Below, piece by piece: positions 17,581-26,282 of a stretch of 64,000 nucleotides of DNA. Location of the stretch: contig OZ241894.1 in NCBI GenBank assembly GCA_965203575.1, forward strand, positions 1,860,001-1,924,000, read 5' to 3'. The notes below the pieces were generated by a model that was not told the origin of the DNA, did not search any database, and was given only the letters and a program-made list of their open reading frames with translations. Numbering within the stretch: position 1 is the stretch's first letter; every line of letters starts with the position of its first letter. Source of the stretch: Aldehydirespirator sp965203575 (GTDB lineage: Bacteria; Actinomycetota; Acidimicrobiia; Acidimicrobiales; Aldehydirespiratoraceae). A program made the translations under genes and the position numbers.

Positions 17581-18816
17581 TCAGGTCCGGTGGCGGTGCT
17601 CGATCAGGCGGCCGGCCACCGCCATGACCGCGGCGGCCGCCCCTGATGTGATGGCCGCGAAGCCCCAGGCCCAGCCGTAGCTGGTCGCCTCCACCAGCAG
17701 ACCGAACAGCAGCGGGCCGCACACCGCTCCGGTGAAGTTGCCCGTCATGGTGATTCCGGTGGCCGCGCCCGGCGCCGAAGGGTTGTAGCGCAGCGTGGCC
17801 AGATGGAACAGACCCGGCCACGCGAAGGAGGTCGCGAAAGCGAACGGCATGGCCGTGTACAGCATCGCCTTGGACCCTGTCGACAGCCCCACGAAGGCCA
17901 GCGCAGCCACCGCGAACATCGCGGTGAGCATGTGGAACGGGCTGAGCGACGCCCGGTCCGCGCTGGCTCCCATGGCGAGCCTCGAAGCCATCCCGACCAC
18001 GCTTCCCGCCATCAGCAGGATCCCGGCGACGGCCTCTTCGATGCCTATCTCCACGCTCGACAGCACGAAGAACGAACTGAGCGCCATGGATCCCATCGCG
18101 GCCAGGCAAGTGGAGCAGGTCACCGCTATCAGCAGTCGCATGGCGACGTCGGGACGGGGCCGGGCCGTCGTCCCGTAGGCGGCTGCACGGTTGTGGACCG
18201 CGGCCAGAGGAGTCCCGCCGACGGCCGGCACGCCCAGTGACACCCCGAACGCGAGCAGCCCGCCCAGCGCGAAGGCCCAGCTCCAGCCGATCGTCAGGCC
18301 GACCGTGGGGATGGCCAGCCCGGCCAGCAGCGACGCGGCCGGGATCCCCGACTTCTGGATGCCGAGCGCCAGTCCCTGGCGCCGGCTGGAGACCCCCCTG
18401 GCCACGTACAGGTTGGCGGCGGGCTGTCCCAATGAGTTGGCCAGCCCGGCCAGACCTACGAGGATCATCAGCGCCAGCCAGGACCGGCCCACCGCGCCGG
18501 TCACGACCAGGACGGCGCCGGCCGCCACGGTGGAGAGGCGCAGCCCCGCGGTCGGCCCGATGCGCTCCACCATCCGTCCGGACAATGCAGAGGTCAGGGC
18601 GCCCACGAAGAAGAAGGCGCTCACGGTCATCCCGATCTGGGCCTCCCCGATACCGAGGTCGTCCTGGATCTGGACCGCCAGGGCGCTCACCAGCGTCGGG
18701 CTGAGGTTGGCCGCCGCGGTCACCACAAGGGAGGCCGTCACCAGGGCGGTGAACCCGGCGTTGTGTCCCGAACTCCCCACGAGGCTGCCTCGGCCCGGTC
18801 CGGAGCGATCGTGCAC
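17581..18816 (-). CDS. Major facilitator superfamily transporter
   Basis: A roughly 411-residue membrane protein with about 12 hydrophobic segments; the first half has the typical loop motif GRMVERIGPTAGL. It resembles the cyanate-permease-like MFS branch and the transporters at 44410 and 61469. The start is uncertain: GTG at 18816 or GTG at 18780 (behind GAGGCAG) both fit, and a copy of the interspersed repeat lies directly upstream in the same frame. It diverges from the aldehyde dehydrogenase operon across two GTATAC boxes. Confidence 0.82.
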   Translation of the reverse strand: MHDRSGPGRGSLVGSSGHNAGFTALVTASLVVTAAANLSPTLVSALAVQIQDDLGIGEAQIGMTVSAFFFVGALTSALSGRMVERIGPTAGLRLSTVAAGAVLVVTGAVGRSWLALMILVGLAGLANSLGQPAANLYVARGVSSRRQGLALGIQKSGIPAASLLAGLAIPTVGLTIGWSWAFALGGLLAFGVSLGVPAVGGTPLAAVHNRAAAYGTTARPRPDVAMRLLIAVTCSTCLAAMGSMALSSFFVLSSVEIGIEEAVAGILLMAGSVVGMASRLAMGASADRASLSPFHMLTAMFAVAALAFVGLSTGSKAMLYTAMPFAFATSFAWPGLFHLATLRYNPSAPGAATGITMTGNFTGAVCGPLLFGLLVEATSYGWAWGFAAITSGAAAAVMAVAGRLIEHRHRT

Positions 18817-18824
18817 CTGATGTT

Positions 18825-18926
18825 TCCCGCTCTTGTTCGCTTCGCTCACGGGCCGCTCGGGCCACGGCCTCGCTGAGGGCCTCTCGATTTCCCCATGAAG
18901 TGTCGCCCGCCCGCTCGGCCTCTGGC
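18825..18926 (-). repeat. Interspersed repeat, copy 1
   Basis: The minus-strand core is 18825-18871. The outer end resembling AGAGGCCGAGCGGG lies near 18906-18926. It abuts the start of the MFS gene. Confidence 0.75.
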
Positions 18927-18964
18927 GTCCTCTCGTTGGCAAGTTTCGAACCGGTCGGCCTAGG

Positions 18965-18984
18965 GTATACGGCATCCTGTATAC
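18965..18984. promoter_or_regulatory. Two GTATAC boxes between divergent MFS and aldehyde dehydrogenase genes
   Basis: GTATAC at 18965-18970 and again at 18979-18984, 14 bases apart. Read toward the aldehyde dehydrogenase the second is TGTATACAAA; read toward the MFS gene the pair begins TTTGTATACAGG. Confidence 0.5.
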
Positions 18985-19047
18985 AAAGCGCGGTCGTGCG
19001 CGGCGCGCCCGCCTCGCGGGCGATGCGCACGCTGGTGGAGGCACACC

Positions 19048-20502
19048 ATGACGCTGGTACCCGCTCGAATCGCCGTGGACGGCAGCGGCGACGCCGACGA
19101 GGTCGGCATCCTGATCGACGGCGCCATCCGGCCCGGCTCGGGCCCCGAGCAGAAGCTGGTCAGCCGGAGCGACGGCCGGGTGCTGGCCGTGATGCGCAGC
19201 GCCGGCCCCGAAGACGTCCGCACCGCGTACGAGGTGGCCGCCCGGGCCGCGCCGGACTGGGCCGCCCTGGGTCCCGCAGCCCGGGCTGAGGTGCTGCACC
19301 GTGCCGCCGGGCTGTTCCTCGAGCGGGCCGATGAGCTGGCCCCGATCATCTCTGCCGACATGGGCAAGCCGGCCTCGGAGGCCCGGGTCGAGGTGGCCAA
19401 GGGGGCGGCCGTGCTCGACTACTACGCCGAACTGGGCTACCGGCGCCTGGGCACCACGTACTCCACCGACTTCGACGAGGACATCTTCACGCTCATCGAG
19501 CCGCTCGGCACCGTCGCCCTCATCACCCCCTGGAACTTCCCGTTCACGATCCCGATCCGCAAGCTGTCGGCCGCCCTGGCCGCCGGCAACGCCGTGATCT
19601 TCAAGCCGTCCACCAACGCCGGCATCACCGGTCTGATGATCGCGGCCACCCTGCTCGACGCCGGCCTGCCCGCAGGCCTGCTCCAGGCCACGATCGGCCG
19701 GAGCTCGGTGATCGAAGAGGCCCTGCTGTCCGCTCCCGAGCTCGACGGTGTGAGCCTCACCGGCTCCTACGAGGCCGCGGTGGCGATCCGCAGCCGGCTG
19801 CGGATGGAGGTGCCGTTCCAGGCCGAGCTGGGCGGCAAGAACACCATCGTGGTGTGGGCCGACGCCGACCTCGACAAGGCGGCCGACATCATCGTGGCCT
19901 CCAGCTTCCGCAACAACGGCCAGATCTGCACCGCGGCGGGACGGCTGCTCGTGCACACCGACGTCTACGACGACCTGCTGGCCCGGCTGACGTCACGGTT
20001 GAGCGACATGACCGACACGTCCGGCGGCGACGAGCTCGGGATCCTGGTCAGCGACGGCGAGGCGGGCCGGGTCGAGGACTTCGTGTCCCTGGCCGAGCAT
20101 CAGGCTCGCGACGTGGTGCGTCCGGAGCCCGGCGGGTGGCGCGACGGCCGGGTGGCCCCCGCCCTGCTGGTGGATCCGGCCACCGGGCCGCTCACCACCG
20201 AGGAGATCTTCGGCCCCGTGGTCACCTTCGAGCCCGTCAGCGACATCGATGAGGCCGTCGCCATGGCCAACGCCACCGCCTACGGCCTCACCTCCGGCAT
20301 CGTCACCGGCGACATCGCGGTGGCCCGCCGCTTCTGGAAGGGCTCGCACGCCGGCACCGTCAAGGTCAACTCGCCCCTCACCGGCGTCCCCTTCCATGTG
20401 CCCTTCGAGGGCTACGGCCACTCCGGCGCGGGCTGGGCCGAGGGCGGGGAGTCGTCGCTCGAGTTCTTCACCCGCACCAAGACCGTCTACGTGCGCTCCT
20501 AG
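19048..20502 (+). CDS. NAD(P)-dependent aldehyde dehydrogenase
   Basis: This 484-residue protein has the complete ALDH layout: TPWNFPF in the cofactor domain, general base Glu260 (AELGGKN) and nucleophile Cys294 (GQICTA). It oxidises an aldehyde to an acid; the similarity pattern is closest to semialdehyde or vanillin-type dehydrogenases, but the substrate is unknown. It opens an operon with a di-iron protein, a second aldehyde dehydrogenase and an MFS transporter. The last codons and stop are duplicated just downstream. Confidence 0.9.
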   Translation: MTLVPARIAVDGSGDADEVGILIDGAIRPGSGPEQKLVSRSDGRVLAVMRSAGPEDVRTAYEVAARAAPDWAALGPAARAEVLHRAAGLFLERADELAPIISADMGKPASEARVEVAKGAAVLDYYAELGYRRLGTTYSTDFDEDIFTLIEPLGTVALITPWNFPFTIPIRKLSAALAAGNAVIFKPSTNAGITGLMIAATLLDAGLPAGLLQATIGRSSVIEEALLSAPELDGVSLTGSYEAAVAIRSRLRMEVPFQAELGGKNTIVVWADADLDKAADIIVASSFRNNGQICTAAGRLLVHTDVYDDLLARLTSRLSDMTDTSGGDELGILVSDGEAGRVEDFVSLAEHQARDVVRPEPGGWRDGRVAPALLVDPATGPLTTEEIFGPVVTFEPVSDIDEAVAMANATAYGLTSGIVTGDIAVARRFWKGSHAGTVKVNSPLTGVPFHVPFEGYGHSGAGWAEGGESSLEFFTRTKTVYVRS

Positions 20503-20560
20503 CCGAACCAGACCAGCACTCAACCCATACGCGTCTACGTGCGCTCCTAGCCGAACCAGA
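20484..20560 (+). repeat. 29-bp direct repeat covering the end of the aldehyde dehydrogenase gene
   Basis: The unit at 20484-20512, which includes the last codons and the TAG stop, is repeated identically at 20532-20560. It looks like a local duplication with no coding effect. Confidence 0.8.
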
Positions 20561-20583
20561 ACCACAACAGAAAGAGGCTTCCA

Positions 20584-21303
20584 ATGCTCGGACCTGCCGA
20601 ATACCGCAAAGCCCTCGAGGCTGCCCGCGACGAGTGGCACTCCAAGAACCACCCCTTCTTCAAGACATGGGCCGCCGGAGAGCTGTCCAACGAGGCCATG
20701 AGGGCCTACTGCCAGCAGCACTTCAACTTCGTGAGCAATGCGTCGCGCTACTCCGGGATCATGTACGGGCTGTGCGACTGGCACGACGCCCGGGAGCTGC
20801 TGCTGGAGAACCTCAACGAGGAGGAGGACCCCGACGAGCGCCACGTCGATCTGCTCTCCCGCTTCGGCATGGCCCTGGGCATGACCTTCGATGAGGGGCG
20901 GTCGGCCCCCGATCTGCCCACCACCGCCGCGCTCAAGGACTTCATCATCAACACGCTGATGATGAAGAGCGTGCTGGAGGGCATCGCCACCCTCACCATC
21001 GGGCTGGAGTCGCAGGTGCCCGAGCTGTACGCGCCGCTGATCGACCCGCTGCGCAACGTCTACGGGTTCTCCGACACCGACATCGAGTTCTTCACGCTGC
21101 ACGTCGTGGCCGATGTCGAGCACGGCGACGCCGGCTTCGAGATCATCACCAACCACTCCGTCGACGAGCGGGACCAGCAGATGGTGATCGAACAGGTGCG
21201 CCTGGCCGCCATGAAGCGCTGGTTCTACATGGACGGGCTGTGGCTGCAGTACGTGGAGGGCCGCCAGTGGTACCCCGCGGCCGGTGCGGTGGCCGCGGCC
21301 TGA
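20584..21303 (+). CDS. Haem-oxygenase-like di-iron oxidase/oxygenase (CADD/PqqC-like)
   Basis: This 239-residue all-helical protein of the TenA/PqqC superfamily shows all six metal ligands in the order expected for the di-iron branch (as in CADD): Glu80, His87, Glu142, His173, Asp177 and His180. Members activate O2 for oxidative cleavage or N-oxygenation. It sits between two aldehyde dehydrogenases (81 bp after one, 34 bp before the other), so its product may be an aldehyde; this is inference from context. A role in PQQ or thiamine synthesis is unlikely because no such genes are nearby. Confidence 0.82.
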   Translation: MLGPAEYRKALEAARDEWHSKNHPFFKTWAAGELSNEAMRAYCQQHFNFVSNASRYSGIMYGLCDWHDARELLLENLNEEEDPDERHVDLLSRFGMALGMTFDEGRSAPDLPTTAALKDFIINTLMMKSVLEGIATLTIGLESQVPELYAPLIDPLRNVYGFSDTDIEFFTLHVVADVEHGDAGFEIITNHSVDERDQQMVIEQVRLAAMKRWFYMDGLWLQYVEGRQWYPAAGAVAAA

Positions 21304-21337
21304 GCCTGTAGCCGGCCCGGTCGCCGGGCCAGCCACG

Positions 21338-22858
21338 ATGTCTGCGCTGACAGACCTGCTCGACCTGCCGGCCGGAGCGGCCGCCGACGTCGACGTCCCG
21401 ATGTGGATCGACGGCCGCGCGGCGGCATCGGCCGGCGGCGACGCCGCCATGCGCGACGATGTCTGCCCTTCCACCGGTGCGGTGCTGGCCCGGGTGCATC
21501 AGGCGTCCGCGGCCGACGTCGACCGGGCCGTGGCCGCCGCGGCCCTGTCCCAGCCGGCGTGGGCCGCGATGGGGGTCCACGAGCGGGCCGCCCGGCTGGC
21601 CGAGTGGGGCCGGCGGGTGGCTGAGGCCGCGCCCCGGCTGGGCCTGCTCGATGCCCGCGACGGCGGGACGGCGGTCTCCTCCATGGCGGCCAGCGCGGCC
21701 AAGGGCGGCAAGTTCCTCCAGACCATCGCGGGAGTGGCCCCCGAACTCCACGGAAGGACCATCCCGGCTACGCCCGCCGGGTTGCACTTCACCGAGCCCG
21801 CGCCGTGGGGCGTGGTCGCTGCGGTCTGCGCCTACAACCATCCCACCCTCTTCACCTGCATGAAGGCCGCGCCCGCGCTGGCCGCGGGCAACTCGGTGGT
21901 GCTCAAGCCGGCCGAGCAGACTCCGCTGTCGCCGCTGGTGATCGCCTCGCTGGCCGCCGATCTGCTGCCGGAGGGCGTGCTCAACGTGGTGCCGGGAGGA
22001 GCGGCCGCGGGCGAGGCCCTTGTCGGGCACCCCGACGTGCCCCGGGTGTCGTTCACCGGCTCGCTGCGCACCGGTCTGGCGGTGCAGGCCCGCGCCGGCG
22101 CGTCGGGGGTCCTCAAGAGCGTCACCCTGGAACTGGGCGGCAAGAACCCCATCCTGATCTTCGACGACGTCGACCCCGACACCGCCGCGGCCGCAGTGGT
22201 GAAGGGCTCGAACTTCGCCAGGGTGGGCGGGCAGAGCTGCGGCGCCACCAGCCGGCTCCTCATCCACGCCGGGCTGCGCGAGGCCGTGCTCGAGCGGGTG
22301 GTGGCCTCCACCGAGCAGATCCGCATAGGCATGCCCGACGACCCGTCGTCGGACATGGGCTGCATGGTGTCGCACGCCCACCGCGACCGGATCTTGGGAT
22401 TCGTCGATGCGGGCCGGGCCGACGGCGGCCGGTTGCTCACGGGCGGCACGCCCCCGGCCGATCCGAAGCTCGCCGCGGGCGCCTTCATCCGGCCGGCCGT
22501 GTTCGACGACGTGGACCACGGCGCCACCATCGCCCGCACCGAGATATTCGGGCCCGTTCTGGCCGTCACGCCCTTCACCGACGCGTCCGACGCCGTTGCC
22601 ATGGCCAACGACACCCCCTACGGGCTGACCGCCAGCATCTGGAGCAACGATGTGAACCGGGCGCTCGGCGCGGCCCGGGCCATCGACGCCGGCTACGTGT
22701 GGGTCAACGACGTGGAGGTGCGCTACCCGGGCCTGCCCTTCGGCGGCTGGAAGCAGTCGGGCATCGGCAAGGAGCTTGGCCTCGTCGACGACATCTTGAG
22801 CCACACCCGTTCCAAGGCCATCAGCATCGCCATCACGCCCGCCGTCATATCCGGGTGA
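21338..22858 (+). CDS. Second NAD(P)-dependent aldehyde dehydrogenase
   Basis: A 506-residue ALDH from the ATG at 21338; a longer reading from 21284 overlaps the previous gene. General base Glu265 (LELGGKN) and nucleophile Cys301 (GGQSCGA) are present, and the C-terminus has the usual PFGGWKQSGIGKE loop. It is related to betaine-aldehyde-type dehydrogenases, though the substrate cannot be fixed. Its TGA overlaps the GTG start of the following MFS gene. Confidence 0.9.
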   Translation: MSALTDLLDLPAGAAADVDVPMWIDGRAAASAGGDAAMRDDVCPSTGAVLARVHQASAADVDRAVAAAALSQPAWAAMGVHERAARLAEWGRRVAEAAPRLGLLDARDGGTAVSSMAASAAKGGKFLQTIAGVAPELHGRTIPATPAGLHFTEPAPWGVVAAVCAYNHPTLFTCMKAAPALAAGNSVVLKPAEQTPLSPLVIASLAADLLPEGVLNVVPGGAAAGEALVGHPDVPRVSFTGSLRTGLAVQARAGASGVLKSVTLELGGKNPILIFDDVDPDTAAAAVVKGSNFARVGGQSCGATSRLLIHAGLREAVLERVVASTEQIRIGMPDDPSSDMGCMVSHAHRDRILGFVDAGRADGGRLLTGGTPPADPKLAAGAFIRPAVFDDVDHGATIARTEIFGPVLAVTPFTDASDAVAMANDTPYGLTASIWSNDVNRALGAARAIDAGYVWVNDVEVRYPGLPFGGWKQSGIGKELGLVDDILSHTRSKAISIAITPAVISG

Positions 22859-24048
22859 CTGGCGAGGGCTCGGGCTCCGACGCCGGTCCCGGCTCCGGCG
22901 GCGTCGCCGACCCGGCGCCGCGCCGCGAGGTCGTGGGCCAGTACGCGGGAGCGCTGCTCTTCTCGCTGAGCCTGGGCGTGACGGTGGTGGCCTACCCGCT
23001 GTTCGTGATCGACCAGGGCCGGTCACCGACGGTGGCGGGAGTGCTGGTGGGGTTCTCGGCCGCGGTGCAGGTGCTGACCCGCTCGCGGCTCGGCTCGGTG
23101 ATGCGGGTCTTGTCCAACTCCGACGTCATCACCGCTGCGGCCGTGTTGATGTGCCTCTCGGTCGGGCTGCTGGTCTTCGAGTCGGGGCTGGTCGCGCTGG
23201 TCGTCTCGGCCGCGGTGCAGGGCGTGGCCCGGGCCTGCTTCTGGACGGGCAACCAGGTGCAGATCGTGCGATCCCCCCGGTCGACCTCCAGGGCGATCGC
23301 CACCCTCAACATGGTGGCCACCATCGGGATGCTGATCGGCCCGGCCGCGGGCGGGATCATCGCCCAGAGCTCGTACCGGGCCGCGTTCGCGGTCGCCTCC
23401 GCGGTGGCCCTGGCCGGCATCGCGCCGACGCTGGTGCTGTCGCGCCCGCCCCCGTTCGCTCGCGTCGGCGGCCACAGCTACCTCCAACTGCTGCGCAACC
23501 CGGGAGTGCGAGTGGGGGTATGGGCCAGCGTCGCGGTCGGTGCCTGGCGCGGCCTTCTGGGCTCCTATGTGCCCATCGGGCTCGACGCGGCCGGCAGCAG
23601 CGAGACCGCCATCGGCGTGGTGGTGGCGGTGGCCAACGGCGCGGCCGCGGTGAGCGGCTACCTCGCGGTCGACACGGAAGGCTCGCGGGTGGCCCCCGGT
23701 GTGGCCCGCTGGGGCGCGGTCACCCTGGTGGCCACCGCGCTCGTGGGCTTCGAACTGCCCGTCGCGCTGATCACGGCCGCGCTGGTGGCCGGGGGCGCGG
23801 CCATCGGGCTGTTGCAGGTTCTGGCCATCACCGCAGTGAGCGAGGCGGTCCGTCCCGAGCTCCAGGGCGACGCGGTGACCATCGCGGGGGTCGCCCGGGG
23901 TGTCACCCTGTCCGGCGCGCCGCTGGGCGTGGCCGCCCTGCTGGTGGTGGGGCTGGGACCGGCCGTGCTGGCGGCCACCGTCGCCCTGGTCGGTCCCGCG
24001 GCCCTGTTCTGCCGGCCTCGCTTCAACCGGGAGAGGCCGAGCGGGTAG
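22855..24048 (+). CDS. MFS transporter, drug-efflux-like
   Basis: A 397-residue protein of about 12 membrane segments, with a polar N-terminus and a segment ARACFWTGNQVQIV in the position of the MFS central motif. The GTG start overlaps the stop of the second aldehyde dehydrogenase (GTGA), so it belongs to that operon and probably moves its substrate or product. It is not closely similar to the three CynX-like transporters elsewhere in the window. Confidence 0.82.
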   Translation: MTGEGSGSDAGPGSGGVADPAPRREVVGQYAGALLFSLSLGVTVVAYPLFVIDQGRSPTVAGVLVGFSAAVQVLTRSRLGSVMRVLSNSDVITAAAVLMCLSVGLLVFESGLVALVVSAAVQGVARACFWTGNQVQIVRSPRSTSRAIATLNMVATIGMLIGPAAGGIIAQSSYRAAFAVASAVALAGIAPTLVLSRPPPFARVGGHSYLQLLRNPGVRVGVWASVAVGAWRGLLGSYVPIGLDAAGSSETAIGVVVAVANGAAAVSGYLAVDTEGSRVAPGVARWGAVTLVATALVGFELPVALITAALVAGGAAIGLLQVLAITAVSEAVRPELQGDAVTIAGVARGVTLSGAPLGVAALLVVGLGPAVLAATVALVGPAALFCRPRFNRERPSG

Positions 24049-24173
24049 GCGAGCGAAACCGGTTCATACGGGCGAGGCCGTGGCCCGAGCGGCCCGTGAG
24101 CGCAGCGAACAGGAGCGGGAGACACCCCGCCTCGACGCGGCAGGTCCTGTCCCGACCCGCGCACGCTCTGAGC
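24031..24173 (+). repeat. Interspersed repeat, copy 2
   Basis: The core is 24074-24121, with the left end AGAGGCCGAGCGGGTAGGCG from about 24033. The left end overlaps the last codons of the MFS gene, so part of the transporter C-terminus (ERPSG) is contributed by the repeat. Confidence 0.8.
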
Positions 24174-24187
24174 CGGTTCTCGTTGCT

Positions 24188-24225
24188 GTATACAACGATT
24201 TGCAGGGTTGTCTGCGCCGGTATAC
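24188..24225 (+). promoter_or_regulatory. Two GTATAC boxes upstream of the binding-protein gene
   Basis: TGTATACAAC at 24187-24196 and GGTATACC at 24219-24226, with GCAGGGT between them. A GCAGGGT..GGTATAC pairing also precedes the dppB-type gene at 44164. Confidence 0.5.
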
Positions 24226-24298
24226 CGTGAGCGGTCCGGCTGTGGTTCTTATGCCACGGCCGTCCTCAACCACGGATTCACTCGGGGGGTAGCTCCAG

Positions 24299-26188
24299 AT
24301 GTTGAAGAAGCTCACGTTCATGCAGCGGCTCTTGGCTGCGCTGTTCGTCTTTACCCTCGTCGCGGCCGCGTGCGGCGACGACGAGCCAGCGGCTCCGGAT
24401 ACCAGCGCGGCAGACGCGGCCGCGCTAGCTGCGGCAGAGTCCGCCGCCGCCGCCGCGGAGGCTGAGGCCGACGCCGCGCAGGCAGAGGCCGACGCCGCTG
24501 CTGCTGACGCCGCCGCTGCTGCTGACGCCGCGGCTGAGGCTGAGGCTGCGCTGGCTGAGGCTGAGGCCGAAGGGGCTGCCAGTGCCGACGAGCTCGCGAC
24601 GCTTCAAGCCGAGTTGGCCGCCGCCCAGGAGGCTGAGGCCGCCGCCGCTGAGGCCGCCGCTGCGGCTGAGGCTGAGGCTGCCGCCGCTGAGGCTGAGGCT
24701 GAGGAGGCCGCGGCCGCGGCTGAAGCGGCCATGATGGCCGCCGAGGCTCCCGAGTCGATCACGATCGCCTCCCCTGGCCAGCCCAACAAGCTGGACCCCC
24801 ACTTCCAGGACGGCGCAATGCGCCGCACCATGGAGAACGTGTACGAGCGGCTCATCGAGCGAGACCTCGTGAACCCGTCGATCTTCGTGCCGAGGCTGGC
24901 CGCGTCGCTGCCGCTGCTGATCGACGACACCACCTGGGAACTCAAGTTGCGCCGGGGAATCAGCTTCCATAGCGGCGAGCCGTTCAACGCGGCTGCCGTC
25001 AAGCACTCCTTTGAACGGGTCATCTACGACGATGAACTGAGTTCCGACCTGCGAGAGCAGGTAGAGACGATCACGGGCGTTGACATCGTGGACGACTACA
25101 CGGTCCGCATCAACACCGCCAGCCCCGATCCCGTGCTTCCGGCCCGGCTCTACATGGTGCAGATCGTGCCGGCCAGCGCAACCGTGGCGGGGCTTGCGAA
25201 CGACGCCGACGGCACCGGCCCCTACAAGTTCGTGGAATGGGCTGCTGGCGACTACCTGACTCTCACCCGCAACACCGACTACTGGGGCCCCGAGCCGGAG
25301 ATCGACGATGTGAGGTTCGTGTTCCTGCCCGACGAGCAGGCACGGGTGTCTGCCGTCCAAGCCGGCGAGGTCCACCTCGCGCTCGGCCTGTCGTCCGACT
25401 CGGCCGGTGATGTGCCCAAGCTGTTCGTGCGCGATGAGGGCATCGAGTACCCGTACCTGCGGTTGAAGAACTACGAAGGAGTCCTCGCGGACTATCCCGA
25501 GCTGCGCATCGCCATCGCCCACGCCATGAACGTGGACGACTACGTCGAGTTCATCTACGAGGGTCAGGCCAGCCGACCGAATTGCCACATCTTCGGCTCG
25601 GGCGTGTTCGGTCACAACCCCAACATCACCGACCGGCCCTACGATCCGGCGCTCGCCCAGCAGATCATCGCCGACTCCGGCTACCAGGATGAGCCGATCA
25701 CGTTCTGGGCCAACGGCACCCGCTGGACCAAGTTCGACGAACTGTCCCAGTCCATCGCGTCCGACTTGACCAATGTGGGCCTGAACATCGACTTCCAGTT
25801 GATGTCGTGGGAGGTCTGGCTCGACCAGGAATTCCTCACGTATCCGGACCCGGACGAGGGCCAGCCTGGGCCCACACGCGGTGACATCTTCCTGTCCTCA
25901 TCCTCCAACGAGCTACAGGACGGTGCCCGCCTCGGCTCCTACATAGGAAACACCATCGTGTCCTCCTACCTCGATCCAGAGCTCGAGGGCATGCTTGCTG
26001 CAGCCGCGAGCGAACTCGACGCGCCGACAAGGGAGCAGATGTACCACGAGATCATGGCGTACAACTGCGAGAACATCGGCATCCTGCCGGTGCTCACTTA
26101 CCTCAGCGTGAACGGCGGCGCCGAGAACCTCAGCTGGATCCCGCGCTACGACGACACCGCCCGCGTGGAGGACATGACGCTGAACTGA
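24299..26188 (+). CDS. Peptide/nickel-type ABC substrate-binding lipoprotein with Ala/Glu coiled spacer
   Basis: A 629-residue lipoprotein. The signal peptide ends at lipobox VAAAC (Cys25). Residues ~31-151 are almost only Ala, Glu, Asp and Gln and should form a long helix or coiled coil. The SBP family 5 domain starts near residue 153 (ITIASPGQPNKLDPHF) and runs to the end. Such proteins bind oligopeptides, sugars or small amines outside the membrane. No permease genes adjoin it, while the dppBCDF-like operon at 40085-44164 lacks a binding protein, and both have GTATAC boxes. They may form one importer; that is inference. Confidence 0.88.
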   Translation: MLKKLTFMQRLLAALFVFTLVAAACGDDEPAAPDTSAADAAALAAAESAAAAAEAEADAAQAEADAAAADAAAAADAAAEAEAALAEAEAEGAASADELATLQAELAAAQEAEAAAAEAAAAAEAEAAAAEAEAEEAAAAAEAAMMAAEAPESITIASPGQPNKLDPHFQDGAMRRTMENVYERLIERDLVNPSIFVPRLAASLPLLIDDTTWELKLRRGISFHSGEPFNAAAVKHSFERVIYDDELSSDLREQVETITGVDIVDDYTVRINTASPDPVLPARLYMVQIVPASATVAGLANDADGTGPYKFVEWAAGDYLTLTRNTDYWGPEPEIDDVRFVFLPDEQARVSAVQAGEVHLALGLSSDSAGDVPKLFVRDEGIEYPYLRLKNYEGVLADYPELRIAIAHAMNVDDYVEFIYEGQASRPNCHIFGSGVFGHNPNITDRPYDPALAQQIIADSGYQDEPITFWANGTRWTKFDELSQSIASDLTNVGLNIDFQLMSWEVWLDQEFLTYPDPDEGQPGPTRGDIFLSSSSNELQDGARLGSYIGNTIVSSYLDPELEGMLAAAASELDAPTREQMYHEIMAYNCENIGILPVLTYLSVNGGAENLSWIPRYDDTARVEDMTLN

Positions 26189-26218
26189 CCTCCAAGGACG
26201 AACGGTCCCCTCCACCTG

Positions 26219-26259
26219 CGAGGGAGCACGACCCGATGAGGACCGGTCGTGCTCCCTCG
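26219..26259 (+). terminator. Strong 15-bp stem hairpin after the binding-protein gene
   Basis: A perfect inverted repeat (26219-26233 and 26245-26259, ending GGTCGTGCTCCCTCG) with an 11-base loop lies 31 bp after the stop. It lacks a long U-tract but should end or stabilise the mRNA. Confidence 0.6.
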
Positions 26260-26282
26260 TGGGCTTACTGACTGACCGTTCG

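Noticed and set aside
18817..19956. Very long MFS reading frame on the minus strand
   Set aside because: The upstream part is antisense to the aldehyde dehydrogenase gene and has no membrane segments.
24463..24720. Ala/Glu-rich segment taken as a separate repeat element
   Set aside because: It is in frame within the binding lipoprotein and encodes its spacer.
26259..26282. Earlier GTG start of the isochorismatase-family gene
   Set aside because: The codon lies in the right arm of a 15-bp terminator hairpin.
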